Below, piece after piece: positions 11,277 to 22,715 of a stretch of 64,000 nt of DNA. The DNA is taken from contig OW388297.1 of the NCBI GenBank assembly GCA_936450465.1, forward strand, positions 55,792,989 to 55,856,988, in the 5' to 3' direction. Each line of letters opens with the position of its first letter. Within the stretch, counting starts at the first letter, position 1. The translations under genes and the position numbers were made by a program. The DNA comes from Gibbula magus (Eukaryota > Mollusca > Gastropoda > Trochida > Trochidae). The notes beneath the pieces were generated by a model. That model ran no database searches, was not told the DNA's origin, and worked only from the letters and a program-made list of their open reading frames with translations.

Positions 11277-11811
11277 GACTCAGGGTTTGGGATGGGTTGT
11301 GCTCTATGAACCTGAATTACTTATACTTATAGAGTGTTTAAGGGTTGGAGCACTTATTATGTTGAATAAGGTAAAAGGGCCTGACAATTCTGAGAGACAG
11401 AGTTTAAGGAATATCTCAACAACAAGGGGAAAGATCTAGATTTGCACATGAGCTAATGATAGTCCTACCTTCAACAGTTAGTGTACATACTGCATTGAAT
11501 AAAGTACAGGGTTAAGGTCTCTTGTCTTGCCGGATCAATACCATTTTGATCAAATCCACCTTGAGAATAATTTAATGAAGGAATTTATAGAATTACGTTG
11601 ACATGATTCAATGATAAGCTTTCCCAATGATTAAAAACGTGTACACTTCAAATAATAAAGGCTTTGATCAACTGTGGACGAAATATTCACTGCCGAGCTT
11701 CTTTCCCCTTCATCTTCCTAATCGTTGGGAAATTGGAAGCAAGTTCGTATAAAAAAAGGATTTTTCACAATTTATCCGATCCAGACTGACAAAATAATCC
11801 AATCTACATAC
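11277..11811. other. Intron sequence, nothing recognised
   Basis: Unremarkable sequence between the minisatellite and the 11812-11930 exon. Confidence 0.35.
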
Positions 11812-11930
11812 ATGCAGGAGCAGCTTGAGATCTCGGGAGCGAAGAAAGCGGCGAAGAAAAGCGATCTCCGGACCTTTGCTCGGTAATCGAGTCTCCAAAC
11901 TCGGCAGCGCTGTGAGCAATTTCTGTGCAT
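11812..11930 (-). CDS. MPP7-like: MAGUK p55 exon: L27-N domain, first helices
   Basis: 119 bp on the minus strand: two bases completing a split codon, then 39 codons. Acceptor cacccttgcag; donor CAT|GTATGT. It encodes AQKLLTALPSLE.. and later EIAFLRRFLRSRDLKLLLH. The first segment aligns by eye with the start of L27-N in MPP7-type proteins (a LLxALP helix), the second with the helix ending ..FLxxxFxxxxLxxLxxIH. Two other minus-strand frames are also open here, but only this one keeps phase with both neighbouring exons. Confidence 0.85.
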
Positions 11931-12845
11931 CTGCAAGGGTGACAGATAATAAGGTAATTCAATAAAAACACACAATGATCATACAGACAACCTAATTGAA
12001 AGTTCAAAGGTCAAGTCAAAGGTCAGACCAAAATGTCAGCCATCTTTACTTTCAGTGTCTGATCTTTCTAATTTGAGTTCTAAAGTGCCTGTGTGGATCA
12101 AAAGTTATTTTGCTCCTTGAATATCTTACGCTTCCTATATTCTGGGGATAATACTCTTACTTATTTTATGAAAATTATACTGAATTTTATTTAGTGACCT
12201 ACTCATGTTATACTTTGACATTTTTCATATTGAAATGAAAGTATGTACTGAATACTTGGATTATTTAAAAGAACTAATTTTGAAATGAGTCAATCAGCAA
12301 TGATAACATTTTCATAAAGGTCTAAAAAATGTTCTTGACATTATTTTTAATTTTTTAATTTATTCTTTGCAATGTAGATGAATGAATGCTAACAACAACA
12401 TTAAATGATTTATTGCCAGATGATGAACTTTCTACATTAACAATGTGTATAAACACCATACAGAGGTTATGCTGGTTATACAGAGGTAAGAACTCAGCGG
12501 GAAGGAAGACCGAAAGCAAAGCATATTGGGGACTGAGACCTGTAGAGTGTTATATCTAACTTAAATACTGTAAAATACAAATGTGAGCGCTTATCCGTAT
12601 ATTGAAGTATATGTAAATGTATTTTAAGACTTCCTACTAATCATAATAAACACAACATCCAATGAGTGTTTCTAAAGAACAGAAGACCAATGAGTAGTAT
12701 TTTCTCCAACTTATGAATTGTCAATTGTCAAAATGTACAATTTAAAACATTTATATTCCCAAATTCTGCATTATAAAGAGTATATCTCTCTGACTCTAGT
12801 TATATAGAGGCATAGGGTATGACTATAAATAGAGTAATTGAAGCC

Positions 12846-12921
12846 TTCTCCCTCAGTAGCTTAGAGGTAGAGCATCTGGGTTATGAACAAAGGGTTTCAA
12901 GTTCGAATCCCATTATTTCCA
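12846..12921 (+). repeat. tRNA-like sequence, probable SINE head
   Basis: A-box-like TAGCTTAGAGGTAGAGCA and B-box-like AAGTTCGAATCCC are in tRNA order and spacing. The 5' and 3' ends do not pair into an acceptor stem. I read it as the head of a decayed tRNA-derived SINE or a tRNA relic. Confidence 0.6.
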
Positions 12922-13797
12922 AACTAAAAAAAGTATCATTGTATACTTTGTGATAATAATTGTTGAGAATAGAATAAAGTGTTTGTTAGTCTGACAAACC
13001 ATTTTTAGTCTCCTTTAAGGTCTTACTTTCTGAAGTAAAACCTACTTGGTTTTACTTTTGAATGTAAAACCTCATACGGGTTATTCCATGGAAAAAAAAT
13101 TATAATGATTTATTCAGAGAAAAAATTCATCCGATCTAGGTTTCAAACTTATCTGAGAGTTTAATGGAAGGGTTTCCGCCCTGCAGCTTGAGATTATAGA
13201 CTTCTTGTGTGTAAAAAGGACAAACAAAATAATTTTAGAACAATTGGCTGGCATGTGTCATTGCTGTTTCTCTCCGTAATCTGATTTTCGTATGCACATG
13301 TCATATCCATAGAAGAAAATAATACTTGAATTATAATAGGAGTGCTTTTAAGTGAAGGGGAAGAAATGATATTGTTCGGTGAGCGGTACGATACTGTATG
13401 ATATTTTTGTCAGTCAAAAGAAAAACACTTCGTCAATCAAAAGAAAACTTTTCAAGTCTAACTATAATTTATGGAAAGTATTCAATTTGTTCAATTTTCA
13501 CACCTTTTTCTTCGAAAAAAGGGGGGGGGGGCATTGTTTTGACAAAAGTTTCAATTGTCATTTGAAAATGGGGTTGTGCACCCCTGCGTTCTGCACCCCT
13601 AAGTTCTTTTGTATCTCGACTTCTCGTATCTCGTTAAAAAAACAATTTCTTAAAATGTCTCTTTCTCACAAATATGAACAGATAATGTTTAGAAATATCA
13701 AAGTTAGTTGACTTCACTTCTGAAGACCTGATCTAACTCTGTTCCAGTAGAAAGTATTGCTCATGGGTGGAAATAATTTGTCATATGTACCGTACTT
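12922..13797. other. Intron sequence with a G tract
   Basis: An 11-12 nt G run near 13520 precedes a GCATTGTTTTGAC..GTGCACCCCTGC segment that recurs near 44580-44670 and 50470-50510, so part is a dispersed repeat. Nothing else recognised. Confidence 0.4.
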
Positions 13798-14185
13798 CCT
13801 CTAATAGACGCCGGGTCTCGAATTGACACCGGGTCTCACATAGACGCCGGGGGTATGACCGTTTGAAAGAAATAGATGCCGGGCCTCGAATAGACGCTGG
13901 GTCTCCATTTGACGCGGGGTGATAAGATTAGCAAAGTTTATTTTAATGCAATGTATATATGTTAACTTATATGCCTCTTATAAAGAAATCATTTTTCCCA
14001 TTCAATAATAAATAAATCTTCACAAAAAACTTCATATTCAAGAAAGTTCTTCATGATTGCATTTCTATATTTACTTGTCGGGTGATTTTTATGCCAAACA
14101 ATGGATATACGGCGGTCTCGAATAAATGGTTGACAGAGGTCTGTAAAAATACATGCCAGGAGCGTCTATTAGAGGAAATACGGTA
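13798..14185. mobile_element. TA-flanked TIR element with subterminal repeats, copy 2
   Basis: Ends TACCGTACTTCCTCTAATAG and (reverse complement) TACCGTATTTCCTCTAATAG. The subterminal motif AGACGCCGGGTCTC repeats at least five times at 13808-13920. Same family as 8237-8819. It lies 57 bp inside the first coding intron of the MAGUK gene. Confidence 0.78.
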
Positions 14186-14242
14186 GTGGGAAGTTTCTTT
14201 CGCATGTGAGTATATGAATTGATCAAAATCTTGAATACTCAC

Positions 14243-14374
14243 CTGGATCGACAGGTAGTTTTGTATGTAATGGTAGAGTGATGGGCATCGTTCTAGCGGC
14301 CCTCTAGTGGTAGTAACTGGAACTAAAGCCAACATCAGGGGGAAATAACTGCCTCCTCATTCTTCAACACCAAT
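14243..14374 (-). CDS. MPP7-like: MAGUK p55 exon with initiator ATG (5'UTR plus 15 codons)
   Basis: Read on the minus strand. The acceptor (..ttaactttcag) ends at 14375 and the donor GTGAGT begins at 14242. The ATG is at 14288-14286; an in-frame TAG lies six codons upstream, and A is at -3, so this Met is the likely start. It encodes MPITLPLHTKLPVDP and leaves one base (G) that pairs with AT of the next exon to make Asp (phase 1). The acceptor upstream of the ATG implies at least one further 5' non-coding exon to the right, which I could not find. A TA-flanked TIR element starts about 57 bp into the following intron. Confidence 0.8.
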
Positions 14375-15874
14375 CTGAAAGTTAAGTAAATGATTTTAAA
14401 AGCTTCAACACTTTTTAAGGGAGTTTATCTTCTCTAAAGACGTAAAAAATATTGAAAACTTTTAACACATTCGGAAATAAGATAACTTACTCTGAACATG
14501 TAAGAAAATAGATCATTCAAATCAATTGAAAATCACAAAAAAAGTCTCTTTTTCAATTAATTTCCTGACAGCAAACTTCTGGGAAATCGAAAGTCAACGT
14601 TTTTCAAATTAAACGTTCACAACCGAAATCAACAAATGTTGAGTAAAAACAACAGAGAGGTGATTTCAATTTTGCTCTGATGTATCCCACAATCCCAATA
14701 CGCTGTTAAAATTCATCCCTAACGTTAAAAATAACGTTAGATATTTCTACACGTAACAAAAACATGTCAAAACGTGAAAGGCAATTTAACACTCGCGTAA
14801 ACACTAATACATTTATACGACACATTTCCTTGGACAAATACTGCTCTCGAACATTCTGATTGGCTGTTCTGTGACACGCTATTGAGAGAACCCATAATGA
14901 TTCACAAAACGAATTAAACCTCGCATGAAAGCTGCGACACAACAGCTTTTAGCTAAAGGGAGAAAAATCGTGCAAAAATACTAGCTGCCATGTCCAAAAA
15001 ATATCACGTTAATTTCAATTCCTCCTTTCCCTCTGAGATGCCACTGAGATACTTTTTGGACAGAATTTTACCGAAAATCGTGCAATTTCCCTTCACAAAT
15101 GACATGTACAGCTGTAATGAGGTTGTTTGCGTAAAAGCCTAAATCGCATGGGAGGCACACCTCATGGAATGGTGCAAAATTATTTACCGCTTTCTGCTTG
15201 GCTTTTACTGGGATTATATTCATTATACCATTCATCCATACTGTCAGTGCTACTCATCCATGAAAATGAAGTTTCCATTACAGTGCCAGGTTGACATACC
15301 AGCGTTTTGATCGATTAGGCATAAAAGGTTGAAGGGTCATGTCAGATTTAAGGTTTTAAATGAACTAAACTCAGGATAGTCATGAATAATTAAGTAAAAT
15401 CTTTAGAACTTGCCTGTAATACTGGCAATCTTATTATCAGGAAAGAATAAAAATCCTAGAACAGGCCTGTAATCAGATTTTACTCCAATCCTGGACACTT
15501 TGTCTCCGAAATAATGCTTTACAGTCCAAATTTATTCGGAACGAGGAAAGGGATATTCATTAATTACTGAGCTATTTTTATTCAATTAGCTCCAAGGTAT
15601 TACATGCCCTTTGAAAAGGCAAGTTGAAGACAGTTTAAAGTAAATGGTTCAAATGATAAATAGCATTTCGAGCTGAATTTATTGGTAATGATAAAGTGAA
15701 AAATAAACATGTTTACTACTATCTATTTTTCACTTAACAAGAATTCTATCTTTTATAAACTTCATTGTCCAGTTAAACTTTGCATGTAGAGCAGCCCAGG
15801 AAACCTCCCCTTTAAACTCATCATTAACTGTAAATCGTAAACCATATGTATACTCTTTTACCTGTTTTTGACCT
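14375..15874. other. Upstream of first coding exon; nothing recognised
   Basis: Expected to contain 5' UTR intron or promoter sequence. AAAATCGTGCAA occurs twice (near 14967 and 15074). No TATA box or CpG-rich promoter stands out. An open frame at 15730-15912 (minus) overlaps a MITE end and is dismissed. Confidence 0.35.
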
Positions 15875-15878
15875 TTAA

Positions 15879-16285
15879 AGTGACATGCAGTTCTATTGGG
15901 GGTATCCGCCATTTCATTTTTCTATATCACGTGTAATGAGCAAAACATTGTATTTTAGTAATATTACAAGTTTTAAATAATAAAACATCCACATTGTTAG
16001 AAATAGTTTTAAAAAATTATAATAAAACATCCGCATTGTCAGAAATAGTTACAAATAATTTATAATCAGACTGATCAACAATGTTCTTTTGTGCTGTAGC
16101 TAAAGTTGTCCACATTCATAGCACTGATGAATGACTTCACTTCTATTATTTTTTAATGTGCAATTTCAAATATAAAGTCATCAAAATAAATCTGAGTAAT
16201 GTGTTTCAACTGGATTGTGTTACAGTCACGTATTAGTAACATATGTATGTGTAGACAGGAGTGTCCCCTCAAATTTCATATTTTT
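15879..16285 (+). mobile_element. TTAA MITE family C, diverged copy
   Basis: TTAA 15875-15878 then AGTGACATGCAGTTCTATTG and ATCCGCCATTTC. Later segments (TGATGAATG.., AAATATAAAGTCATCAAAA, TGTTTCAACTGGATTGTG) match 38041-38464, 39587-40014 and 45947-46246. The right end is unclear. Confidence 0.65.
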
Positions 16286-16361
16286 AAAATATTTGTTTTG
16301 ATACTTTTTTGGCAGAAATTCTGTAAATTTAGCAATTAGGATTCTTTATTACTGGCACAAA

Positions 16362-17383
16362 CTCTAGTGTACGGTAAACAACCCTCTGGCATACAGTAAA
16401 CAACTCCTATTGTACAGTAAACAACACCCAGTGTACAGTAAACAACCCCTAGTGTACAGTAAACAACCCCTAGTGTACAGTAAACAACCCCTAGTGTACA
16501 GTACACAACCCCCAGTGTACAGTAAACAACCCCTAGTGTACAGTAAACAACCCCCAGTGTACAGTAAACAACCCCCAGTGTACAGTAAACAACCCCTAGT
16601 GTACAGTACACAACCCCTAGTGTACAGTACACAACCCCCAGTGTACAGTAAACAACCCCTAGTGTACAGTAAACAACCCCCAGTGTACAGTAAACAACCC
16701 CCAGTGTACAGTAAACAACCCCCAGTGTACAGAAAAAAAACCTAGTGTACAGTAAACAACCCTCTGGCATACAGTAAACAACTCCTATTGTACAGTAAAC
16801 AACACCCAGTGTACAGTAAACAACCCCCTAGTGTACAGTAATCAACCCCTAGTGTACAGTAAACAACCCCTAGTGTACAGTACACAACCCCCAGTGTACA
16901 GTAAACAACCCCTAGTGTACAGTAAACAACCCCCAGTGTACAGTAAACAACCCCCAGTGTACAGTAAACAACCCCCAGTGTACAGTATACAACCCCTAAT
17001 GTACAGTAAACAACCCCTAGTGTACAGTAAACAACCCCTAGTGTACAGTAAACAACCCCTAGTGTACAGTAAACAATCTCTAGTGTACAGTAAACAACCC
17101 CTAGCGTACAGTAAAAAAACCCTAGTGTACAGTACACAACCGCTAGTGTACAGTACACAACCCCTAGTGTACAGTAAACAACCCCTAGTGTACAGTAAAC
17201 AACCCCTAATGTACAGTAAACAACCCCTAGTGTACAGTAAACAATCTCTAGTGTACAGTAAACAACCCCTAGCGTACAGTACAAAACCCCTAGTGTACAG
17301 TACACAACCGCTAGTGTACAGTACACAACCCCTAGTGTACAGTAAACAACCCCTAGAGTACAGTAAACAACCCCTAGTGTACA
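16362..17383. repeat. 21-bp minisatellite, about 48 copies
   Basis: Unit GTACAGTAAACAACCCCTAGT, strongly conserved, variants mainly C/T in the CCC(C/T) part and AAAC/ACAC. A block beginning CCTCTGGCATACAGTAAAC occurs at 16382 and again about 370 bp later. A second duplicated block starts at CCCTAATGTACAGTAAAC near 16991 and 17203, so higher-order copying occurred. Because 21 is a multiple of 3, long frames (up to 279 residues) run through both strands; these are artefacts. Confidence 0.97.
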
Positions 17384-17568
17384 GAGAGGGAGGGAGAGAG
17401 AGGGAGGGAGAGAGAGGGAAGGAGAGGGAGGGAGGGAGAGGGAGAGAGGGAGGGAGAGGGAGGGAGAGAGGGAGGGAGAGAGGGAGGGAGGGAGAGGGAA
17501 GGAGAGGGAGGGAGAGGGACAGAGGGAGAGAGAGGGAGAGAGGGAGGGACAGGGGGAGGGAGGCTGAC
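17384..17568. repeat. (GGGAGA)n / (GGGAGGGA)n purine tract
   Basis: About 185 bp of G/A directly abutting the 21-bp minisatellite, with many GGGAGGGAG runs able to form G-quadruplexes on the plus strand. Confidence 0.95.
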
Positions 17569-18833
17569 AGGCAAGAGTGTGGTGTGTTGCAATGCATCAT
17601 CCCTAAAGAGGTCTCACTGACCAGCTCTCCACCTGTCATACCATCCCCCCTATTACACAGCATTATATAATACTCTACTATCCCAGTCCCAGCCTGTTGT
17701 GGTCTACTAGTGCAAGGGGAAAAACATGAATTTTATAATAGCTCTAAAGCATTTATTTGTCACAGCAAAAGAATGAAAATTACAAGTCGTGGTCTCCATC
17801 ATATGTATTTGATTGGCGGTCAAGTTCAAATATACAAACTTGCATCTACATGTAATAAAGATGTTATTCTGAAAATTTCAGCTTCTTATGCCAACCCTTT
17901 TCGGAGCAGAAGTTGTTTAAAGGTTTATGGGAAACTGCCTGCTATGCCCATATTTGGAGGGGGGGGGGGGGGTACAAGGTTCCTCCCCACAAAATTTCAA
18001 CTTGGGTGTGTTGAAGTTTAGGAGGAGAAGATGAAAATGTGAAAAGTAAACGGACTACGCGAGACGGATGACGGCCCATGCCATAAGCCCATCTGAGCTA
18101 GCTAAAAATGCAAATTGAAAAAAACTTGTTTCCCATCTGCATATGAACAGCAAATCAGCATCATTAAATTTTCATATTTCAACTGGAAAACAATTATTTT
18201 GGGGCATAATTTAAAAGAATATTGAAATAAGTGTCATGTTGTTATAATGTAGGACATATTCATTTTATGCTTTTAACATTATTTTCTTAAATGCAACAAT
18301 GCCTCCACGCAACAAGATTTTCATCTCATACCCATAATGCAATTTGCTTTCAGGAAGAGAAAACTAATCAGAAATATCAATAACATGTCGAAACTGATTA
18401 CAAAACTTATTACTCTTTTCCGTGCATTGATTGCTTCTAAAGAACAAACGTTTATTCTTGTGAATAATTTGCTAATTATCTGTCAGCTTTTTAAAAAGAA
18501 TCTTAAATTACCATACATGAATAACTTCTCGATGTTTTACATTAAACTTCAAATATGACAGTTTTCCAAGAATTTAGACCTGTAAGTTAACTCTTTTTAA
18601 TAAATATTCCCTTGAGCTGAGTAAAAGCAAGCTATTAATCAAGAAACTTAACACTTAAAGGGAAACCATATTATAAATGATTAAACTGACATTTAAGTAT
18701 CTTTATGAAATGAAAGGAAAAAATAGAGCCAAGGGCTCTGTAGCTTACCAGGATTTGTATTGTTTGATGTAGCGAAAACAGAAAGAAATTGTTCTCGGCT
18801 TGTTCTAGAGCTTTTCATATTGGAGACGATAAG
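17569..18833. repeat. Dispersed repeat piece in otherwise unassigned sequence
   Basis: About 17790-18090 matches the family at 9240: AAGATGTTATTCTGAAAATT, TATGCCCATATTTG, a G14-type run near 17960, then GGACTACGCGAGACGGATGA and CCATAAGCCCATCTG. The remainder is AT-rich without recognised content. Confidence 0.6.
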
Positions 18834-19215
18834 GTCATGGCCCGTGAGGCCCTTATTTTGGGCCACAGGGTTACCAAATCTACAATTTAGAATCCTCATT
18901 GGCTAAAGTTTCTGCACACAATAATACAGCCATCTAAGTCTTTTTGTTTTTGAGAAGAAGATGAAAATAGGTTTTAAGGCCAGGGCCCGTGGGCCCTTAT
19001 TTTGGGCCACAGGGTTACCAAATCTACAATTTAGAATCCTCATTGGCTAAAGTTTCTGCACACAATAATACAGCCATCTAAGTCTTTTTTTTTTTGAGAA
19101 GAAGATGAAAATAGGTTTTTAGGCCAGGGCCTGTGAGACCCTTATTTTGGGCCACAGGGTTACCAAATCTACAATTTAGAGTCCTCATTGGCTAAAGTTT
19201 CTGCACACAATAATA
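18834..19215. repeat. Tandem repeat, period 144-145 bp, three units
   Basis: TTATTTTGGGCCACAGGGTT recurs at 18853, 18997 and 19142, each followed by a CTACAATTTAGAATCCTCAT-type stretch and, in the first two, GAGAAGAAGATGAAAATAGG. A diverged unit is at 58846-58990. Confidence 0.9.
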
Positions 19216-21648
19216 CAGACCGGAAGTGGGGTATAAGCTCATTTGCACAATATAACTTTAAACTTTAAACAAGAGAGCTATTATCAGATCTTGAATAAAT
19301 TGTGGTTTGTTTCATTTACCCGCACATTGTGATTTAGTTTTATCACTAATTAATCGAGCGTAATCAGCGTAGTGTCTGATCGTGATTTGTAACCGCGCAT
19401 TTGTTTGGTCTACACGATAGATCAATAGTCATGTAACTTTCTGTCTCAGAAAAACCCTTCGAGTTGTCGCAAGGGTCAGTATGCATTTTCTAAAAGTGCA
19501 TATATGGCCCGATTCATTCAGAAGATGGGCTCAGTTCCAAAGTGTCAGTTTATCAATTTAAAGGCACAGTGGGATCATGATGAAGGAGATAGCACATACT
19601 CAAAGCATATATATATGTTCACAATAAAGAAGTTGCTTTCCAGAAAATCTTGTTTTCTTATGTATTCCACATCTAAATGCCCTTCAAGGACATACGGCAA
19701 TGGTACATTTTTTTAGACAAATTCATGGGAATTCATGCAATTATACTTCAAACAAGTTATTCAACTTCCATATGTAAAAGTTTGCTAAATATGTAGTGTT
19801 GATAAACATAGCATAATTTAACAAAAGAGTATATATAAAGAGTATATTTCTGAATTCTTTGTCCTTGAAGATACAAAGTCAGTGGCTGCAATCAGTCCCT
19901 CACAAACATCAGGCCTTAGGTTGTCAGATATGCCTAATTTCTCAGCTATTTGGAAAATATTCTCAAATCCAGATTAGCATAAGTCATATCCAAATGATAG
20001 AATTTAATAAAGTGACAATCATGACGTTTCATGCGACATAATTCAAAGTTCAAACACCTCACAAGAACCAATATTTAATTCCAATAAATGACCAATTCAG
20101 TCGTTGACATGCAGCACCGAAAAAAGATATTCTCTGACAGTAACAATCCATAATTAATATAATCTGTCAGAATGTAAATTTAGTGGTCTGCAACCCGTCC
20201 ATCTTACGGAGTGATCTCCCTTCCTGGGATCATCTCCAAATAAACCAACTGCACTATCGTAAAGGGAATTAAGTATTTGAATGACTGTCTGTCCCAGTAA
20301 TCTGTCTTCAATGATGTAATGGACTGTTAGAGAAATGGCAACGATATTCTATAAGAAAGGGCGAAATATCAATTCTCGGGGATTTAAGTTCAACTTGAAT
20401 TGATCCTATCTTGTTGCGGACCCATTCACAGTCGATCTACTTGGCACAGCTGTTTCATTTGATAAAGGAGGAACTTTTTTAAAGCCAGAGTTTCAACAAG
20501 TTGGTAATCGAAGAGAATGATCTTAACTGTTCAAGCTTTTTTAGACAATTTGTAACCATTAATTGAATTTTTAAAAGCATACATTTGTTGATTTTCATAA
20601 GAAGCAAGCTGTTTTTAAATAAGATACCATTTTATTATCTTCCACATTTTTTCAATGTTACATAGTTTGCTTTATTCAAGTAATTAACATGGTTGGTTCA
20701 AAATATTCAGGAAATAACATTATTTGTAAACAAAAAGGCTTTGAATTTGTTTGGTGTACATTTGGCTTTAAATTTTCAGGTCTGCAGTATATTTTGGAAT
20801 AAAAAATCATTTTTTAACTTACCCTGAAGAAAAGTTTGTGGTACAGGGAAATCAGAAATCAGAAAATCTACAAAAGGTACATGTACACAAAGATTATTAA
20901 CTGTATCTATCATCTCTGAAGTCTTGCATACCAAAATTAAATTTGACATCAAAGAATGCTAGCCTTTTATCAAGTGACAAAGACGGCTGGCAATATTTCC
21001 CTGTGATTCCCACACAGTCTAGACATTTAACTTGTCGGGGATAAGGTCACTTTATACATCAAAACCGTTAGTGCTGTGAGTCATACATACACTGACCTTA
21101 TAAAATTATAAAAACTTTACTACTCATAAGTTAATTAAAACATGAGTGGTGTCAGAAATATTCATTTTCACTGTTACAAAAATAACTTCTCTATAGCAAC
21201 CATTATTTTGATATTTGAAACTATTTGATCTTTTGTGATGTCATAAAGCAAACTAAGTAAAAATAGTTTTAATGTTATACGTCTGATGTTATAAGTCCAC
21301 CATTTCATCTTGGAAATAATGTCATGTGCAGCTCACCTTTGAAGAACCAATTGCAATGAACAGGAAGTCAGGTACTAACCAATCAAAGTCACATTTCAGT
21401 ATCTCGACTTCAGTCATATACTCATGGAAACGAATAAGGGAACGCTTAATTACTGTTAACTTATGTCTGGCATGTTCGGGTTTGTTCGAGGCTGCGTGGG
21501 GCCATTATAAACTGAAAATGTTGAAGTTTACTTTCACTGAAAAGGTACTGTGCACGTGACAATTGATTTCCATGAACTTCATGCATGGCAACGTCCATTT
21601 AACCTTCAAGGAGTCAACGAATGTCAGTGTACCTTTACCTTCAGAATC
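19216..21648. other. Unassigned 2.4 kb
   Basis: AT-rich with no recognised exon, RNA gene or repeat. Open frames up to about 78 codons lack motifs. Confidence 0.35.
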
Positions 21649-22161
21649 ATGCCTAGAGCATACCTTTCTGATAATGAGAAATGGCAGGCTATCGGATGCA
21701 TAAACAGCGGTCAATAAATATGCCAGACAGCCAGACAATTTAACAAGTCTAAAAGTGTGATTTCGCGACTGTGGAACCGGTACCGTCAGACAGGGAACGT
21801 AAAGATTAGACTCGGTTGTGGTCCAAAACGTAAGACAACATCCCGAAAAGACCGCCAGCTGGTGCTGCTGTCCTTACGTAACCGATTTAAACCAGCATCG
21901 AAAATAAACTCTGAGTTCAGGGCAGTAACAAGACTAAGAATTTGTGACAATACTGTCAGAAAAAGACTTAAAGCAGCAGGCTTAAAGTCACGTCGTCCTG
22001 TTGTTGGGATAAGGCTGACTACGGAACACAGACGTCTCAGAAGAGCATGGGCTACACAACATCGAGTTAGACAACTTCGACATTGGCGCAATACCATGTT
22101 CAGTGATGAGTCACGATTCAATTTGGACTTCGCAGATTGTCGGATCCGCGTTTGGCGACGC

Positions 22162-22715
22162 CCATCCTCGATAATCCAGCGCTATTGTTCCGATAAATCT
22201 ACACACAAGCGCTGGAAAACAGTAAGGGTATTTATCCCTAACCTAGTTACCTCCTCTTGGGTCAATGTTATCCAATCAGAAACGAAACGCAGACACTATC
22301 TGCGTAAACAACTCGACCAATCAGAACGCATCACTACCGTTGTTTATAGAAACAAACATAGCGGCCGACTCACTCGATTACGATAAAGTTTGTAACACAT
22401 TCAGCGTAGAAAACCTGACAGAAACTCAAAAGAAAGTTTTAAGAAGTATGTACGAGAAGAAGGGTGTATTCATGTCCATCAAAACGGGTGGAGGTAAATG
22501 ATTAAAATCCCTGTACTGCGAAAGCCAAGACCCTGACACGAGAGTGCTTGTTATTTCACCCTTGATTTCAAGTGATCTCATTTGTTGTTAGAAAGCAAGC
22601 GTTTTGCTGAGTCATTGCCAAGGGAGGTAACTAGGTTAAGGATAAATACCCTTACTGTTTTCCAGCGCTTGTGTGTAGATTTATCGGAACAATAGCGCTG
22701 GATTATCGAGGATGG
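22162..22715. mobile_element. 554-bp element with about 100-bp TIRs, inserted in the Tc1 transposase
   Basis: The left arm (CCATCCTCGATAATCCAGCG to about 22264) is the near-perfect reverse complement of about 22613-22715. GCGACGC is duplicated at 22155-22161 and 22716-22722, a 7-bp target duplication. The core holds a helicase-like coding fragment. The terminal sequence matches no superfamily I know by sight. Confidence 0.9.
22320..22588 (+). pseudogene. RecQ-like helicase N-terminal fragment inside the TIR element
   Basis: The frame at 22265-22501 ends LTETQKKVLRSMYEKKGVF then MSIKTGGGK followed by TGA. The same frame continues after the stop with KSLYCESQDPDTRVLVISPL. Q-motif-like TETQ, Walker A-like TGGGK..S and motif Ia-like VLVISPLIS occur in helicase order, as in RecQ-type SF2 helicases. 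A stop and a short insertion break Walker A. Motifs II-VI are missing, so this is a captured or deleted remnant. Whether the parent element encoded the helicase or captured a host gene cannot be decided here. Confidence 0.7.

Larger units (their letters stand above)
3998..14374 (-). other. MPP7-like: MAGUK p55 (MPP3/4/7-like) gene, 5' part, six exons
   Basis: Gene span on the minus strand, cut by the left window edge. The spliced exons give about 177 residues: a short N-terminus (1-16), L27-N (about 17-78), L27-C (about 79-122), a short acidic linker and the start of a PDZ domain (from about 135). Exon phases agree at every junction (1, 0, 0, 0, then 1) and all introns are GT-AG. Known of the family: L27 domains pair with Lin-7 or DLG1 L27 domains, and PDZ-SH3-GUK scaffold Crumbs-type polarity complexes at cell junctions and synapses. 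The order and spacing of conserved residues and the GGAADRSG motif point to the MPP3/4/7 group rather than PALS1 or MPP1. Introns are 2312, 5331, 629, 318 and 1169 bp. The remaining PDZ, SH3 and guanylate-kinase exons are not visible. The promoter was not identified. Confidence 0.88.

Noticed and set aside
10089..11439. Open frames with Gly/Glu/Arg or Ser/Pro repeats
   Set aside because: Translations of purine-rich minisatellites inside an intron.
11710..12007. Three overlapping minus-strand open frames
   Set aside because: Only the frame beginning after the CAG acceptor at 11931 fits; the others break phase and have no homology.
16362..17383. CRISPR-like array
   Set aside because: No unique spacers, head-to-tail 21-bp units, eukaryotic context.
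16336..17670. Long open frames (up to about 280 residues) on both strands
   Set aside because: They are produced by a 21-bp unit that is a multiple of three; repeats of YSKQPLV or LLYTRGC with no other content.
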